From Ruegeria marisrubri (GTDB taxonomy: Bacteria; Pseudomonadota; Alphaproteobacteria; Rhodobacterales; Rhodobacteraceae), in assembly GCF_001507595.1 (NCBI RefSeq), contig NZ_LQBQ01000001.1, positions 558,001 to 622,000 of the forward strand: a stretch of DNA of 64,000 bases, written 5' to 3'. Shown here one piece after another: positions 30,009-40,357 of the stretch. The notes below the pieces were generated by a model. That model did no database searches and was not told the DNA's origin. It was given only the letters and a program-made list of their open reading frames with translations. Position 1 is the stretch's first letter, and every line of letters starts with the position of its first letter. The position numbers and the translations under genes were made by a program.

Positions 30009-30586
30009 GCGGGGACTTTCATTTCGTTCAGGAAATTCTTGAGCAGGGCATGGCCATGCTCCGAGGCGATGGACTCCGGGTGGAACTGCACGCCGTGAAT
30101 GGGCAGCTCCCTGTGCTGCAGCCCCATGATCGTGCCATCCTCCAGCTCGGCCGTGATCTCAAGGCAGTCCGGCAGGCTTTCGCGCTCGACCACCAGCGAA
30201 TGATAACGCGTCGCCTCGAAGGGCGAGGGGAGGCCGGCAAAGACACCTTTGCCGGTGTGTCGAATGGTGCCCATCTTGCCATGCACGATCTCATGGCAGC
30301 GCACCACCTTGCCGCCAAAGGACTGCCCGATGGTTTGGTGGCCCAGGCAGACGCCCAACAGAGGGGTCCGCGTTTCGGCGGCGGCCTGTGTCAGGGCCAG
30401 GCAGATGCCGGCCTGATCGGGGTCGCAGGGACCGGGGCTCAGCAGGATGCCGGCCGGGTTCATCGCCATCGCCTCTTGCACATCCAGCGCGTCATTGCGG
30501 CGCACGACCATTTCGGCGCCGAGCTCTCCGAGATAGTGGACGAGGTTGTAGGTAAACGAATCGTAGTTGTCGATCAGCAGCAGCAT
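30005..30586 (-). CDS. trpG: Anthranilate synthase component II (glutamine amidotransferase)
   Basis: TrpG supplies ammonia from glutamine to TrpE. The 193-residue class I amidotransferase begins [21 protein letters not shown] and has the nucleophile Cys80 in [11 protein letters not shown] and the His-Glu pair in [12 protein letters not shown]. The start is fixed by homology; the frame is open for about 136 codons further upstream but without similarity. It is first in trpG-trpD-trpC-moaC-moeA. TrpE is encoded 1.8 kb away on the same strand. Confidence 0.96.
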   Translation of the reverse strand: MLLLIDNYDSFTYNLVHYLGELGAEMVVRRNDALDVQEAMAMNPAGILLSPGPCDPDQAGICLALTQAAAETRTPLLGVCLGHQTIGQSFGGKVVRCHEIVHGKMGTIRHTGKGVFAGLPSPFEATRYHSLVVERESLPDCLEITAELEDGTIMGLQHRELPIHGVQFHPESIASEHGHALLKNFLNEMKVPA

Positions 30587-30781
30587 CTTGGCACAGGTCC
30601 CGGCAGGGCATTTGGGACTGGCGGTGCGGTCCCGGCCCAAGGTATAGTGTTCGGGACATACATGCTCAGGCTTGCGTGGCAGCGTCAAGGGCGCATCCGC
30701 ACAGTTTTCGGGGCAAATCAACGCCGCAACAGACGGTACGCAACCGAGCGGGGCAGGAAACAAAAATAGGGGCAAGCAGAA

Positions 30782-32251
30782 ATGGTCCGTTTTCTCGGAG
30801 GAATGATTGCCGGCACGGTCGTGGTAGTTGCCATTGGCGCGGTGCTGTCGCTGACCACGCCGCTGGTGCGCAGCCCGGATGTCGCCAGCAGCGTTCCGGA
30901 AACAACCTCGCTGGGACAGGACGTTACCGACAGTCAGGTGAAAGAGCCCGGCGCGGATGCCGATCTGGTCGAACTTGCGCCGCATGGCCCGCAAGACGAC
31001 AAAACCGAGGCGGACAGTCTGACCGCCCTTGATGAATCGGCGACTCGACCTTCCGGCCGCCCTGCAGTCGGGACCATGACGGGCGATCTGGAAAGCCCGG
31101 AAACGGCAGTGGAAACGGGCGTGGATGTGGCGACGATTGCTCCGGTGGCGCCAACTGCTCCCACGTCACTGCCCAACTCGCCGCTTGAGGATGTTCAGCC
31201 GGTTGTCGTGGATAGTGCACCGGCGCTGCCATCGGTCATTGCAACGGAATCGGAAGCGGAAGCGTCGCCGGAAAGCGGCTCCGAGACGGAACCGGAGAGC
31301 GGAAAGCCGGTCGGGACGGAAACGGTGGATGAAGAGGCTGCAGAGGCCGCGCCCGTACAGCCGCCGCAGACGGAAACTGCGCCTGCCGCCGAACCTGCCC
31401 CAGAGCAAGAACCGGAAGTTCAGGAAACACAGCAGGCATCGCCATCTCTGCCGCGACTGGCCCCGTTGCCTCAAATCGGCGGGGATTCAGCACCCGCAGA
31501 CGGGACGACGCCCGGCAACCGGGTTCTGCCGCTGACCGATCGTGACACGCAGCCCGAGGTCGAGACGCAACCGTTCATCGAACCCATCAAGGTCTACTCC
31601 GCTTCGTTTTCCAATCCGGACGCCAAGCCGCTCATGGCCATTGTGCTGTTCGATGAGATAGGGTCGTTCGGGGCCGAGGCGCTTCAGGGTTTGGCCTTTC
31701 CCGTGAGTATTGCCGTCAACCCGGCCGATCCCCAAGCCGAGGAAAAGCTGGCCCGTTACCGCGCCTTGGGGTTCGAAGTGCTGATGATTGCGGACCTGCC
31801 CAAGACGGCCAGCGCGCAGGACGCCGAGGTGTCGCTGTCCGTCTGGTTCGAGAAGCTGCCGGAAACCGTCGGCATCATCGAAGGAACCGAAACCGGCATT
31901 CACGGAAGCCGGAAGCTTGCGGAACACGTCGCGGCCATTGCTGGCGCGACCGGGCGCGGCCTGGTCACGCAGGACAGCGGTTTGAACACCGTGCAAAAGA
32001 TGGCCGCCCGCAGAGGCATTCCCTCGGCCGTGGTGTTCCGCGATTTCGATGGCGCCGGGCAGGGTGCGCAGAAGATGCGGCGGTTCCTGGATCAGGCGGC
32101 ATTCCGCGCCGGACAGGAGGGTGCCGTCGTCATGCTGGGCCGGGTGCGCCCCGAGACCATTTCTGCGCTGGTCCAGTGGGGCTTTGATGACAGTTCCGAC
32201 CGGGTGGCGTTGGCGCCGATCTCGGCGGTGCTTCTGAAAGATCAGCAGTGA
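30782..32251 (+). CDS. Divergent polysaccharide deacetylase family protein
   Basis: The 489-residue protein has one N-terminal membrane segment ([24 protein letters not shown]), then about 240 residues of low-complexity Pro/Glu/Ala/Thr-rich linker, then a C-terminal divergent polysaccharide deacetylase domain ([73 protein letters not shown]). The family (YibQ-like) is predicted to act on envelope polysaccharide in the periplasm; the reaction is not established. It is inserted, in opposite orientation, between trpE and trpG. Confidence 0.85.
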   Translation: MVRFLGGMIAGTVVVVAIGAVLSLTTPLVRSPDVASSVPETTSLGQDVTDSQVKEPGADADLVELAPHGPQDDKTEADSLTALDESATRPSGRPAVGTMTGDLESPETAVETGVDVATIAPVAPTAPTSLPNSPLEDVQPVVVDSAPALPSVIATESEAEASPESGSETEPESGKPVGTETVDEEAAEAAPVQPPQTETAPAAEPAPEQEPEVQETQQASPSLPRLAPLPQIGGDSAPADGTTPGNRVLPLTDRDTQPEVETQPFIEPIKVYSASFSNPDAKPLMAIVLFDEIGSFGAEALQGLAFPVSIAVNPADPQAEEKLARYRALGFEVLMIADLPKTASAQDAEVSLSVWFEKLPETVGIIEGTETGIHGSRKLAEHVAAIAGATGRGLVTQDSGLNTVQKMAARRGIPSAVVFRDFDGAGQGAQKMRRFLDQAAFRAGQEGAVVMLGRVRPETISALVQWGFDDSSDRVALAPISAVLLKDQQ

Positions 32252-32258
32252 CAAATGA

Positions 32259-32281
32259 ACCCGCGCCGGTAGGGCGCGGGT
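32259..32281 (+). terminator. Hairpin after the deacetylase gene
   Basis: A stem ACCCGCGCC/GGCGCGGGT has a five-base loop eight bases past the stop. There is no T run, so termination strength is uncertain. It lies between convergent genes (trpE ends at 32338). Confidence 0.4.
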
Positions 32282-32337
32282 CAAACCCCGCATTCATTAT
32301 GCCCCGAGGTTCCGGGCGACAGGCTGTCAACAGGCTG

Positions 32338-33849
32338 TCAACGATTGCCCGACCCGGTGAACCGGGCCGCGTCGGCCGCCGCGCGACGGATGGCGTTCGA
32401 CTTGTGCACCGTTTCCATGTATTCCGCCTCGGGGTCGCTGTCATAAACGACGCCGCCGCCCGCTTGGATATACAGCTTGCGGTCCTTCACGATGGCGGTG
32501 CGCAGCGCGATGCACATGTCCATGTCGCCGCCGGCGCTGAAATACCCCACGCCGCCGCCATAGATGCCGCGCTTTTCCGGCTCCAACTCGTCGATGATCT
32601 CCATCGCCCGCACCTTGGGGGCGCCGGACACCGTGCCCGCTGGCATGCCGGCGCAGAAGGCGTCCAGCGCGTCCTTGCCCTCGGCCAGTTCGCCCACGAC
32701 GTTCGAGACGATGTGCATCACATGGCTGTAACGCTCGATGATGAATTTCTCGGTCGGACGAACCGTGCCAATCTTGGAAACCCGCCCGGCATCGTTGCGC
32801 CCCAGGTCCAGCAGCATGAGATGCTCGGCCAGTTCCTTCTGATCGGCCAGCAGATCGGCCTCCAGCGCGCGGTCCTCCTCGGGCGTGGCGCCGCGGGGGC
32901 GGGTGCCCGCGATCGGGCGGATGGTGACCTCTTTGCCGAACACACGCACGAGAATCTCGGGCGAGGCGCCGATCACCTGGAAGCCGCCGAAGTTGAAATA
33001 GAACATGAAGGGCGACGGGTTGGTGCGCCGCAGGCTGCGATACAGCGCGAAAGGCGGCAGGGGAAACTCCTGCGTCCAGCGCTGTGCCGGAACCACCTGA
33101 AAGATGTCGCCGGCGCGGATGTATTCCTTGGCCTTCTCGACCGCCTCCATGTAGCCCGACTTGGTAAAGTTCGACACCGGCGGAGCGACCTCGTGCGCCT
33201 CGCCCAGATCGCGGGTTTCGGCGGGCATGGCGCGTTCCAGATCGCGCACCGCGTCCATGACCCGTTCGGCCGCCTGGGCATAGGCCGCCTTGGCGGTCTG
33301 GCCTTCGCTGACCCATGCGGGGGAGACCACGGTGACCTCGCCCTTGACCCCGTCCAGCACCGCCACGACCGACGGGCGCATCATCACCGCATCCGGCAGC
33401 CCCAGAGGGTCGGGGTTGACGTTGGGCAGGTGCTCCACCAGCCGCACCATGTCATAGCCCAGATATCCGAACAGCCCCGCGGCGGCCTGAGGCAGGTCAT
33501 CGGGCAGGTCAATGCGGCTTTCGGCCAGCAATGCCCGCAGATTGTCCAGCGGGTTGCCCTCCTGCGGCTCGAACGCATCGGCATCGAACCGGGCCGAGCG
33601 GTTGAGCGAGGATTTTTCCCTGTGGCAGCGCCAGATCAGATCCGGCTTCATCCCGATGATCGAATAACGTCCGCGCACCTCGCCGCCGGTGACCGATTCC
33701 AGCATGAAGGCATCCTTCTGCGCCCCCGTCAGCTTCAGCATCAGCGACACCGGCGTGTCCAGATCGGCGGCCAGGCGCGTATAGACGACCTGGTTTTCGC
33801 CAGCCTCGTAGGCGCGGGCGAAAGTGTCGAAATCGGGGGTCAGGGCCAT
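32338..33849 (-). CDS. trpE: Anthranilate synthase component I
   Basis: TrpE makes anthranilate from chorismate with ammonia from TrpG. The 503-residue product contains the feedback-site motif LESVTGGEVRGRYSIIG, then PFMFYFNFGGFQVIGASPEILV, IRPIAGTRPRGATPEED, LLDLGRNDAGRVSKIG and AGTVSGAPKVRAMEIIDELEP. It starts 10 bases after the PpiD-like gene, so it has no room for a tryptophan attenuator leader and is likely co-transcribed with that gene. Confidence 0.97.
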   Translation of the reverse strand: MALTPDFDTFARAYEAGENQVVYTRLAADLDTPVSLMLKLTGAQKDAFMLESVTGGEVRGRYSIIGMKPDLIWRCHREKSSLNRSARFDADAFEPQEGNPLDNLRALLAESRIDLPDDLPQAAAGLFGYLGYDMVRLVEHLPNVNPDPLGLPDAVMMRPSVVAVLDGVKGEVTVVSPAWVSEGQTAKAAYAQAAERVMDAVRDLERAMPAETRDLGEAHEVAPPVSNFTKSGYMEAVEKAKEYIRAGDIFQVVPAQRWTQEFPLPPFALYRSLRRTNPSPFMFYFNFGGFQVIGASPEILVRVFGKEVTIRPIAGTRPRGATPEEDRALEADLLADQKELAEHLMLLDLGRNDAGRVSKIGTVRPTEKFIIERYSHVMHIVSNVVGELAEGKDALDAFCAGMPAGTVSGAPKVRAMEIIDELEPEKRGIYGGGVGYFSAGGDMDMCIALRTAIVKDRKLYIQAGGGVVYDSDPEAEYMETVHKSNAIRRAAADAARFTGSGNR

Positions 33850-33859
33850 GGTCGGTCTC

Positions 33860-35704
33860 TTACTGGAAATTGGCCTGCACGGCGTTCAGCGCACGCTGAT
33901 CCAGCGTCGGTTGCGCGCGGATCTGAGTATCGCGGACATAGATGTTGAAGATGTTCTGCGCCAGCGCCTGATCCAACTGCGCCGACAGCGCCTCGCGCAT
34001 CTGGGTCAATTCCTCGGTTTCCGCAGGCGGCAGCACTTCGTCCAGACGCACGATCAACGCGGTGCCGGGGCCGGGGATCACCTTCATGTCGCCGGGCTGC
34101 ATCTTGAAGACCTGCTCCATGAAATCCGCCGGAACGCCGTCGATGAAGGCAGTGCGGGTCAGTCCGTTCTCGACCCGGAAGGGCAGGCCGGTCGCCGTAA
34201 AGTCGCCATCGGTCGCCAGTTTCGCGAGAACGCCATTGGCCTGCTCCAGCAGCGCCTGCGCGGTTTTCTCCTGCATCCACGCCGCGATCACACGGTTTTT
34301 CGCGCTCTCCAGCGGTTCGGGGCGGGGGGCCAGTTCTTCGTCAAGACGCAGAGCAAAGATCGAGCCGTCCTCGAGGAACGCGATTTCGGGGAAGTCGCCT
34401 TCGGTGACGGCTTCGGCGGCCGCGCGGAACCCGTCATAGGCGGCGATGCCTTCCGAGGATTCGGCGGTCCAGTCGATCTGCCCAAGCTCCATTTGGGTCT
34501 CATTGGCCAGTTCTTCCAAGGTTGCACCGCCGGCCAGCAGGTCGTTGATGTCCTCGGATTGCGCCTCGATTAGGCGGCGCGCGCGTTCGGCGGCCAGTTC
34601 GTCGCGCAGATCAGCTTCGGCTTCTTCGAAAGTGGTGATGTCTTCGGCAAGCGCACCGTTGACGCGGAAAAGGGCAGGGCCAAGGTCAGAGGGCAGGGGA
34701 CCCAAGACTTCGCCGACTTCGGCGGCAAAGACTGCTTCGGCGGCCTCGCCCAGTTCGTCGGCCGTGATGTCGCCAAGGTCGATGTCACGCAGCTCAAGAC
34801 CCCGGTCCTGCACCAGCTGCTCAAAGGTGGTGCCGCCGACCTCAAGCTGCGCAAGGGCGGTTTCCGCCGCCTCCTGGTCTGCAAAGACCAGTCGTTCGAC
34901 AAGGCGGCGCTCGGGCTGCTTGAACTCGGCTTCGCGCTGTTCATACAGGCGACGGACCGACTCGTCGTCAACCTGCACCTCGTCCAGCAGCATCTCGGGC
35001 GAGAGCAGCGCATAGGTCAGCCGCTTGGTGCGCGGCAACTGGAACCGGTCGGTATGCTCTTCGTAATAGGCCTGGATCTGCTCCTCGGTCGGGGCGGCCA
35101 CCGGGGCTTCCAGATGCTCGCTGGACAATGTGGCAACCGTGAAGCTGCGGCGGGCACCGACATAATCGGCCAGCGTCGACGCCATGGTGTCGGGCATGGA
35201 AACCCCGCCCATGATCGCGCCCTGCACCAAGGTGCGGGCAGCTTCCTTGCGCAGATCCTCTTCGAACTCAGCCTCGCTTACGCCGATCTGTTCCAGCTGA
35301 AAGCGGTAGGCCTCGCGGTCGAATTTCCCGTCAACGCCCTGAAAGGCCTGGATCGAAACGATTTCCTTTTGCAGGTTCTCGTCTCCGATCGAGACACCCA
35401 GTTGCGCTACTTCGTTGTCCAGCGAGGCGAGGGCGATCAGGCGCGCCAGCGCTGCCTGATCCAGGCCCATTTCGCGCGCCTGCGCCATTTGCAGGGGCTG
35501 CCCGGTCTGAGCCTCGACGGCCCGGATCTCGCGCTGCAATTCGCGGGCATACTGATCGACCGTCACGGTTTCGTCGCCGACCTGTGCCACGGTCCGCACC
35601 GTACCGCTCAGATTGACCGCGCCAAAGCCGGCAAGGCCGAGCATCAGCAGGCCCATGAGGATCCAGACGAAAGTTTTCGAAAAGCTCTTGATGCCCGCGG
35701 CCAT
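33860..35704 (-). CDS. PpiD/SurA-like periplasmic peptidyl-prolyl isomerase
   Basis: This is a membrane-anchored periplasmic folding factor of 614 residues. The N-terminus has one membrane segment (TFVWILMGLLMLGLAGFGAV), followed by a SurA_N-type region with VGDETVTVDQYARELQREI, and then a parvulin-like region (ERRLVERLVFADQEAAETALAQL, TTFEQLVQDRGL). AAGGGGG precedes the ATG at 35704. The order resembles PpiD, which attends the Sec translocon exit. It heads a unit with trpE, a common arrangement in Rhodobacteraceae. Confidence 0.85.
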   Translation of the reverse strand: MAAGIKSFSKTFVWILMGLLMLGLAGFGAVNLSGTVRTVAQVGDETVTVDQYARELQREIRAVEAQTGQPLQMAQAREMGLDQAALARLIALASLDNEVAQLGVSIGDENLQKEIVSIQAFQGVDGKFDREAYRFQLEQIGVSEAEFEEDLRKEAARTLVQGAIMGGVSMPDTMASTLADYVGARRSFTVATLSSEHLEAPVAAPTEEQIQAYYEEHTDRFQLPRTKRLTYALLSPEMLLDEVQVDDESVRRLYEQREAEFKQPERRLVERLVFADQEAAETALAQLEVGGTTFEQLVQDRGLELRDIDLGDITADELGEAAEAVFAAEVGEVLGPLPSDLGPALFRVNGALAEDITTFEEAEADLRDELAAERARRLIEAQSEDINDLLAGGATLEELANETQMELGQIDWTAESSEGIAAYDGFRAAAEAVTEGDFPEIAFLEDGSIFALRLDEELAPRPEPLESAKNRVIAAWMQEKTAQALLEQANGVLAKLATDGDFTATGLPFRVENGLTRTAFIDGVPADFMEQVFKMQPGDMKVIPGPGTALIVRLDEVLPPAETEELTQMREALSAQLDQALAQNIFNIYVRDTQIRAQPTLDQRALNAVQANFQ

Positions 35705-35784
35705 GGTGCCCCCTTGGATTGTGGCGCGTTTGTCGCCCTGTTGATTGCGGCCCTGAATACGACGCGCGGTGCCGGGGGGCAAGC

Positions 35785-36960
35785 TCAGAAGGCCAGCGCC
35801 TGCAACCGCTGGAACAACTGCCCGATTCCCGCCCGGTCCAGATTGGCGAAGGCGATGCGCAGATGCCGTTTGCCGGCCTCGTCGCCTTCGGGCATGAACA
35901 TCGTCCCCGGCAGCACGAGAATGCCGGCCTCGGAGACCAGCCGCCGGGCCAGTTCGTCCGATGCCATGTCGAAGGGATGTTCGAAATAGGCGAAATAGGC
36001 GCCCAGCCCCAGCAGCTTCCAGCCCTTCTCCTCCAGCGCCGGCATGCCTTCGGCAATGGCCGCGCGGCGATCGAGGATTTCGGCCCGTTCTCCGGCAACC
36101 CACTGGCTGAGGTTCTGCATCCCCCACAGGGCCGCGAATTGCCCGACCTGACCCGGGCAGATCGCAACGGTGTCGAGGAACTTCTCGATTTCCCCCAGCA
36201 GGGCCGGGCTGGTGGCCAGTGCGCCGACGCGGTGCCCGGTCAGCCGGTAGGCCTTGGAGAAGGAATAGAGGTGAACCAGCGTCTCGTCCCAGTCGGGCTG
36301 CGCGAACAGATCGTGGGGCGCGCCTTCGCGGCTGTCGAAATCGCGATAGGTTTCATCGACCAACAGCTTGATCCCATGCTCCTTCGCGAGATCGTAAAAG
36401 GCGTGGACCAGCTCGGCGGGGTATTCGACCCCTCCGGGATTGTTGGGCGTTACCAGCGTGATGGCGCGGGTTCTTTCGGCGATCAGAGACCGGGCTTTTT
36501 CGGGGTCGGGCAGCAGGTCGTCGCCCGTGCGCAGGTCAACAGCCCGCACGCCTGACATGTCCAGCCACATTTTGTGATTGAAATACCACGGCGTCGGCAG
36601 GATGACCTCGTCGCCCTCGCCGGTGATGGCCGAGATCGCCGCCGCGAAGGCCTGGTTGCAGCCCGAAGTGATCGCCACCTGCCACGCCTCGACCGGGGCG
36701 CGGTAATGCGCACTGATCTGCTTGGCCAGTTCCAGCCGCAGATTGTCATTTCCCAGAACGGGGCCGTAAAGATGGGCGCTGTCCTCGGTCGTCACGAAAT
36801 CGGCCATGGCCTTGCGCAGGTTCGCCGGGGGCGGTTCGACTGGTGCGGCCTGGCTCACGTTGATCAGAGGACGGTTCTCCGCGAAGGTTACGCCTTCGAT
36901 CCAGCGGCGCGCCTCCATGACCGGCGGGGCGAATGTTGCGGCGGTGCGGGTGATGCTCAT
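35785..36960 (-). CDS. PLP-dependent aminotransferase, class I/II
   Basis: This is a fold-type I aminotransferase of 391 residues. The features are INVSQAAPVEPPPANLR near the N-terminus, LYGPVLGNDNLRLELA, TSGCNQAFAAAI, TPNNPGGVEYP, DETYRDFD and the PLP lysine in HLYSFSKAYRLTGHRVGAL. The substrate cannot be read from the sequence. The start at 36960 (MSITRTAATF) is taken over one four codons upstream. It lies 80 bases upstream of the PpiD-like gene on the same strand. Confidence 0.88.
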   Translation of the reverse strand: MSITRTAATFAPPVMEARRWIEGVTFAENRPLINVSQAAPVEPPPANLRKAMADFVTTEDSAHLYGPVLGNDNLRLELAKQISAHYRAPVEAWQVAITSGCNQAFAAAISAITGEGDEVILPTPWYFNHKMWLDMSGVRAVDLRTGDDLLPDPEKARSLIAERTRAITLVTPNNPGGVEYPAELVHAFYDLAKEHGIKLLVDETYRDFDSREGAPHDLFAQPDWDETLVHLYSFSKAYRLTGHRVGALATSPALLGEIEKFLDTVAICPGQVGQFAALWGMQNLSQWVAGERAEILDRRAAIAEGMPALEEKGWKLLGLGAYFAYFEHPFDMASDELARRLVSEAGILVLPGTMFMPEGDEAGKRHLRIAFANLDRAGIGQLFQRLQALAF

Positions 36961-37003
36961 GCGTCGCTCCAACAGGGCGTTTTGTCGGGAATTCGTGTCC
37001 TGG

Positions 37004-37036
37004 CCGAAAAAGAAAGCGCCCCGGAGGGACGCTTTC
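37004..37036 (-). terminator. Intrinsic terminator after gpt
   Basis: A stem GAAAGCG/CGCTTTC (37012-37018 and 37030-37036) has additional inner C-G pairs. On the minus strand it is followed by a stretch rich in T (TTTTTC). It lies just after the stop at 37040. Confidence 0.75.
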
Positions 37037-37039
37037 GGG

Positions 37040-37549
37040 TCAGTCGGTGCCGCGGTAGGGCTCTACGTACTGCAGGGCCATGTCCCACGGGAAAAAGATC
37101 CAGGTGTCCTGGCTGACCTCGGTGATGAAGGTGTCCACCATCGGCCGCCCCTTGGGCTTGGCATAGACCGTGGCGAAATGCGCCTTGGGATACATGTTGC
37201 GCACCAGTTCCAGCGTTTTGCCGCTGTCCACCAGGTCGTCGATGATCAGAACGCCTTCGCCGTCGCCCATCAGATCGGCATCGGGCGATTTCAGCACCTG
37301 CGCCTCGCCCTGAGCCTGATGGTGGTAGGACTTCACGCTGATCGTGTCGACCGTGCGGATGTCCAACTCGCGGCTGACGATCATCGCCGGCGCCATGCCG
37401 CCACGCGTGATTGCCACCACGGCCCGCCAGGCGCCTTCGTCGGGACCTTGCCCATCCAGGCGCCACGCCAGCGCCCGTGCGTCGCGATGGATCTGATCCC
37501 AGCTGATGTGAAATCCCTTTTCGTGGGGCAGGCGATCCTTGCCGGTCAT
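37040..37549 (-). CDS. gpt: Xanthine phosphoribosyltransferase
   Basis: This purine-salvage enzyme converts xanthine (and guanine) plus PRPP to the nucleotide. The 169-residue product begins [24 protein letters not shown] and has the PRPP motif [17 protein letters not shown], the SVKSYHHQ loop and [11 protein letters not shown], which match XGPRT. It is four bases downstream of fabI, so the two are co-transcribed, and it ends at a terminator. Confidence 0.94.
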   Translation of the reverse strand: MTGKDRLPHEKGFHISWDQIHRDARALAWRLDGQGPDEGAWRAVVAITRGGMAPAMIVSRELDIRTVDTISVKSYHHQAQGEAQVLKSPDADLMGDGEGVLIIDDLVDSGKTLELVRNMYPKAHFATVYAKPKGRPMVDTFITEVSQDTWIFFPWDMALQYVEPYRGTD

Positions 37550-37553
37550 GGTG

Positions 37554-38360
<807 letters not shown>

Positions 38361-38500
38361 GTTCGGTTCTCCGCCTGTCGTCGCGTTGTGTTGCGTTGCG
38401 TTGGTTTATGCCATTGGTCTGGTTGCTTCAAGGCCGAGCGCCCTTGCTCGCGGCGAGTTCTCGCCGTAGGGTCAACCCAGAGGCGTTCCAGGGGATGGAA

Positions 38501-39106
38501 ATGAGTGAACGAGCGGGCATTTTTGCCGGCGCCGATCCGTTCGAGATCGCGGGCCGGTGGCTGAAACAAGCTGAAGAATCGGAACCCAACGACCCCAACG
38601 CCATTGCCTTGGCAACCGTTGACCAGCAGGGCATGCCGAATGTCCGGATGGTGCTGCTGAAGGAAGTCGAACCCGACGCTTTTCTCTTTTATACCAACTA
38701 TGAAAGCGCCAAGGCGGCCGAATTGGACAGCGCCGGAAAGGCGGCTTTCGTGATGCATTGGAAATCTTTGCGGCGTCAGATTCGTGTTCGTGGTACAATT
38801 ACCCGTGAAGACGGCCCAAAGGCCGACGCGTATTTTGCCTCTCGCTCTTTGAAAAGCAGGCTGGGGGCGTGGGCATCGCGTCAGTCGCGGCCGCTTTCGA
38901 GCCGCGCGGCGCTCGTGGCCGAAGTGACCAAGTTGGCCGCGAAACTCGGGGCCAATCCGCCTCGCCCGCCATTCTGGGGTGGCTACAGGCTTGTGCCTGT
39001 CGAGATCGAATTCTGGGCGGACGGCGCGTTTCGCCTGCATGACCGGTTCGTGTGGCGGCGGGAAGTGCCAGGAGGTGAATGGAACGTGCAAAGACTGAAT
39101 CCGTGA
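38501..39106 (+). CDS. pdxH: Pyridoxamine 5'-phosphate oxidase
   Basis: PdxH oxidises PNP or PMP to PLP using FMN. The 201-residue product has the FMN-binding text [49 protein letters not shown] and the substrate motif [10 protein letters not shown] with the C-terminal NVQRLNP. I chose the ATG at 38501 because AGGGG lies six bases before it; another ATG two codons upstream abuts the Shine-Dalgarno. Confidence 0.96.
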   Translation: MSERAGIFAGADPFEIAGRWLKQAEESEPNDPNAIALATVDQQGMPNVRMVLLKEVEPDAFLFYTNYESAKAAELDSAGKAAFVMHWKSLRRQIRVRGTITREDGPKADAYFASRSLKSRLGAWASRQSRPLSSRAALVAEVTKLAAKLGANPPRPPFWGGYRLVPVEIEFWADGAFRLHDRFVWRREVPGGEWNVQRLNP

Positions 39107-39191
39107 CGTGAGGGCGTCTGGAATTGCAGTCCAGGAAACGGGGTTTTCAGGCTTGAAATTGCGGGCAGGAAGCCTAAACAACAGACCCTTA

Positions 39192-39752
39192 ATGAACAAA
39201 CATATCGGTGATGAGAAAGACGTGCCTGAAGATCTGAACGACATGTACCGAGTCCGTGGACACGTAAAATGGTTCGACCCTGCGAAAGGGTACGGGTTCG
39301 TCGTGTCCGAGACCGGAGGCCCGGATATCCTGCTGCATGTGAACGTTCTTCGGAACTTTGGCCAAAGCTCGGTCGCCGACGGCGCAGGCATCGAGATCAT
39401 GACCCACCGCACCGAACGTGGGGTGCAGGCGGTCGAGGTTCTCAGCATAGAACCGCCGGCGCGCACCGATACGATGATGCTGGCTGATTTCGCCGATCTG
39501 GATCCCGAGGTCATCGCGCATGCGCCTTTGGAAGCGGCCCGCGTGAAATGGTTCGACAAGGGCAAGGGATTCGGGTTTGCCAACGTGTTCGGCCGCAGCG
39601 AGGACGTGTTCGTGCATATAGAAGTGCTGCGCCGCTCGGGGTTGGCCGATCTGCAACCCGGCGAAGCCTTGGCTCTGCGCGTGATTGACGGCAAACGGGG
39701 GCGGATGGCGGCGCAGGTTCTGGCTTGGGAAGCTGCACTCAACGACGACTGA
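39192..39752 (+). CDS. Tandem cold-shock-domain protein
   Basis: The 186-residue protein has two CspA-type nucleic-acid-binding domains: the first at about 18-85 (GHVKWFDPAKGYGFVVSE, ILLHVNVL) and the second at about 113-180 (ARVKWFDKGKGFGFANVF, VFVHIEVLRRSG). Both keep the RNP1 (KGYGF / KGFGF) and RNP2 (ILLHV / VFVHI) motifs. Double-CSD proteins are common in Rhodobacteraceae and probably act as RNA chaperones. No clear Shine-Dalgarno precedes the ATG at 39192; the ATG at 39243 is an alternative. Confidence 0.9.
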   Translation: MNKHIGDEKDVPEDLNDMYRVRGHVKWFDPAKGYGFVVSETGGPDILLHVNVLRNFGQSSVADGAGIEIMTHRTERGVQAVEVLSIEPPARTDTMMLADFADLDPEVIAHAPLEAARVKWFDKGKGFGFANVFGRSEDVFVHIEVLRRSGLADLQPGEALALRVIDGKRGRMAAQVLAWEAALNDD

Positions 39753-39761
39753 TGTGATCGC

Positions 39762-40229
39762 ATGAGGGGTTTTCTTGCTGTTCTGGCCGTGCTGTCGGCG
39801 TTCCGGGCCGGAACGGCCGAAGCAGGCTGTTCAGCGGGCGTCGTGGATCTGAAAAACGACCGCGCCCAAGTGCGTTTCAATATCGAACTGGCCGTCACGC
39901 CCAGGGAAAGGGCGAAGGGCCTCATGTTCCGGACAGAACTGCCCCAACGCTCGGGGATGCTGTTTGTGTTCGACCCTCCGCAACCGGCGGTCTTCTGGAT
40001 GAAGAACACCCTGATTCCGCTCGACATCATTTTTGCCGATCGGTCGGGTGTGGTGACGCGGGTGCATGAGGGGGCGATTCCCGGCGATGAAACCGTTATC
40101 GAGGGCGGAGACGCGGTTTTTGCCGTTCTTGAGGTCAACGCCGGCCAGGCTCGGCGCTTTGCCATCGGCCCGGGTACGGTGATGCGGCACGAAATTTTTT
40201 CGAAAGGTCCGCCTATCTGGCCGTGTTAG
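39762..40229 (+). CDS. DUF192 family exported protein
   Basis: The 155-residue product has a signal peptide (MRGFLAVLAVLSAFRAGTAEAG) and a DUF192 domain with RAKGLMFRTELPQRSGMLFVF, VFWMKNTLIPLDIIF and the conserved C-terminal VLEVNAGQARRF. The family is widespread and periplasmic or extracytoplasmic, with no proven function. It lies ten bases after the cold-shock gene and probably shares its transcript. Confidence 0.9.
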   Translation: MRGFLAVLAVLSAFRAGTAEAGCSAGVVDLKNDRAQVRFNIELAVTPRERAKGLMFRTELPQRSGMLFVFDPPQPAVFWMKNTLIPLDIIFADRSGVVTRVHEGAIPGDETVIEGGDAVFAVLEVNAGQARRFAIGPGTVMRHEIFSKGPPIWPC

Positions 40230-40272
40230 GGGTTTTCAAATCAGTTGCTCGCCGCTAGGAAAGCTCTCGGTC

Positions 40273-40349
40273 CGGGGCGTGGCGCAGTCTGGTAGCGCAC
40301 CTGTTTTGGGTACAGGGGGTCGTAGGTTCGAATCCTGCCGCCCCGACCA
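40273..40349 (+). tRNA. tRNA-Pro (anticodon TGG)
   Basis: A 77-base tRNA has acceptor stem CGGGGCG/CGCCCCG, D arm GGCGCAGTCTGGTAGCGC, anticodon loop TTTTGGG (TGG), T arm GTAGGTTCGAATCCTGC and encoded CCA (40347-40349). The discriminator is A. Confidence 0.97.
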
Positions 40350-40357
40350 CTTTCCAG

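Noticed and set aside
30587..30781. Tryptophan attenuator with a Trp-rich leader peptide before trpG
   Set aside because: No short ORF with tandem TGG codons or terminator/antiterminator pair was found on the minus strand; trpE has only a 10-base gap.
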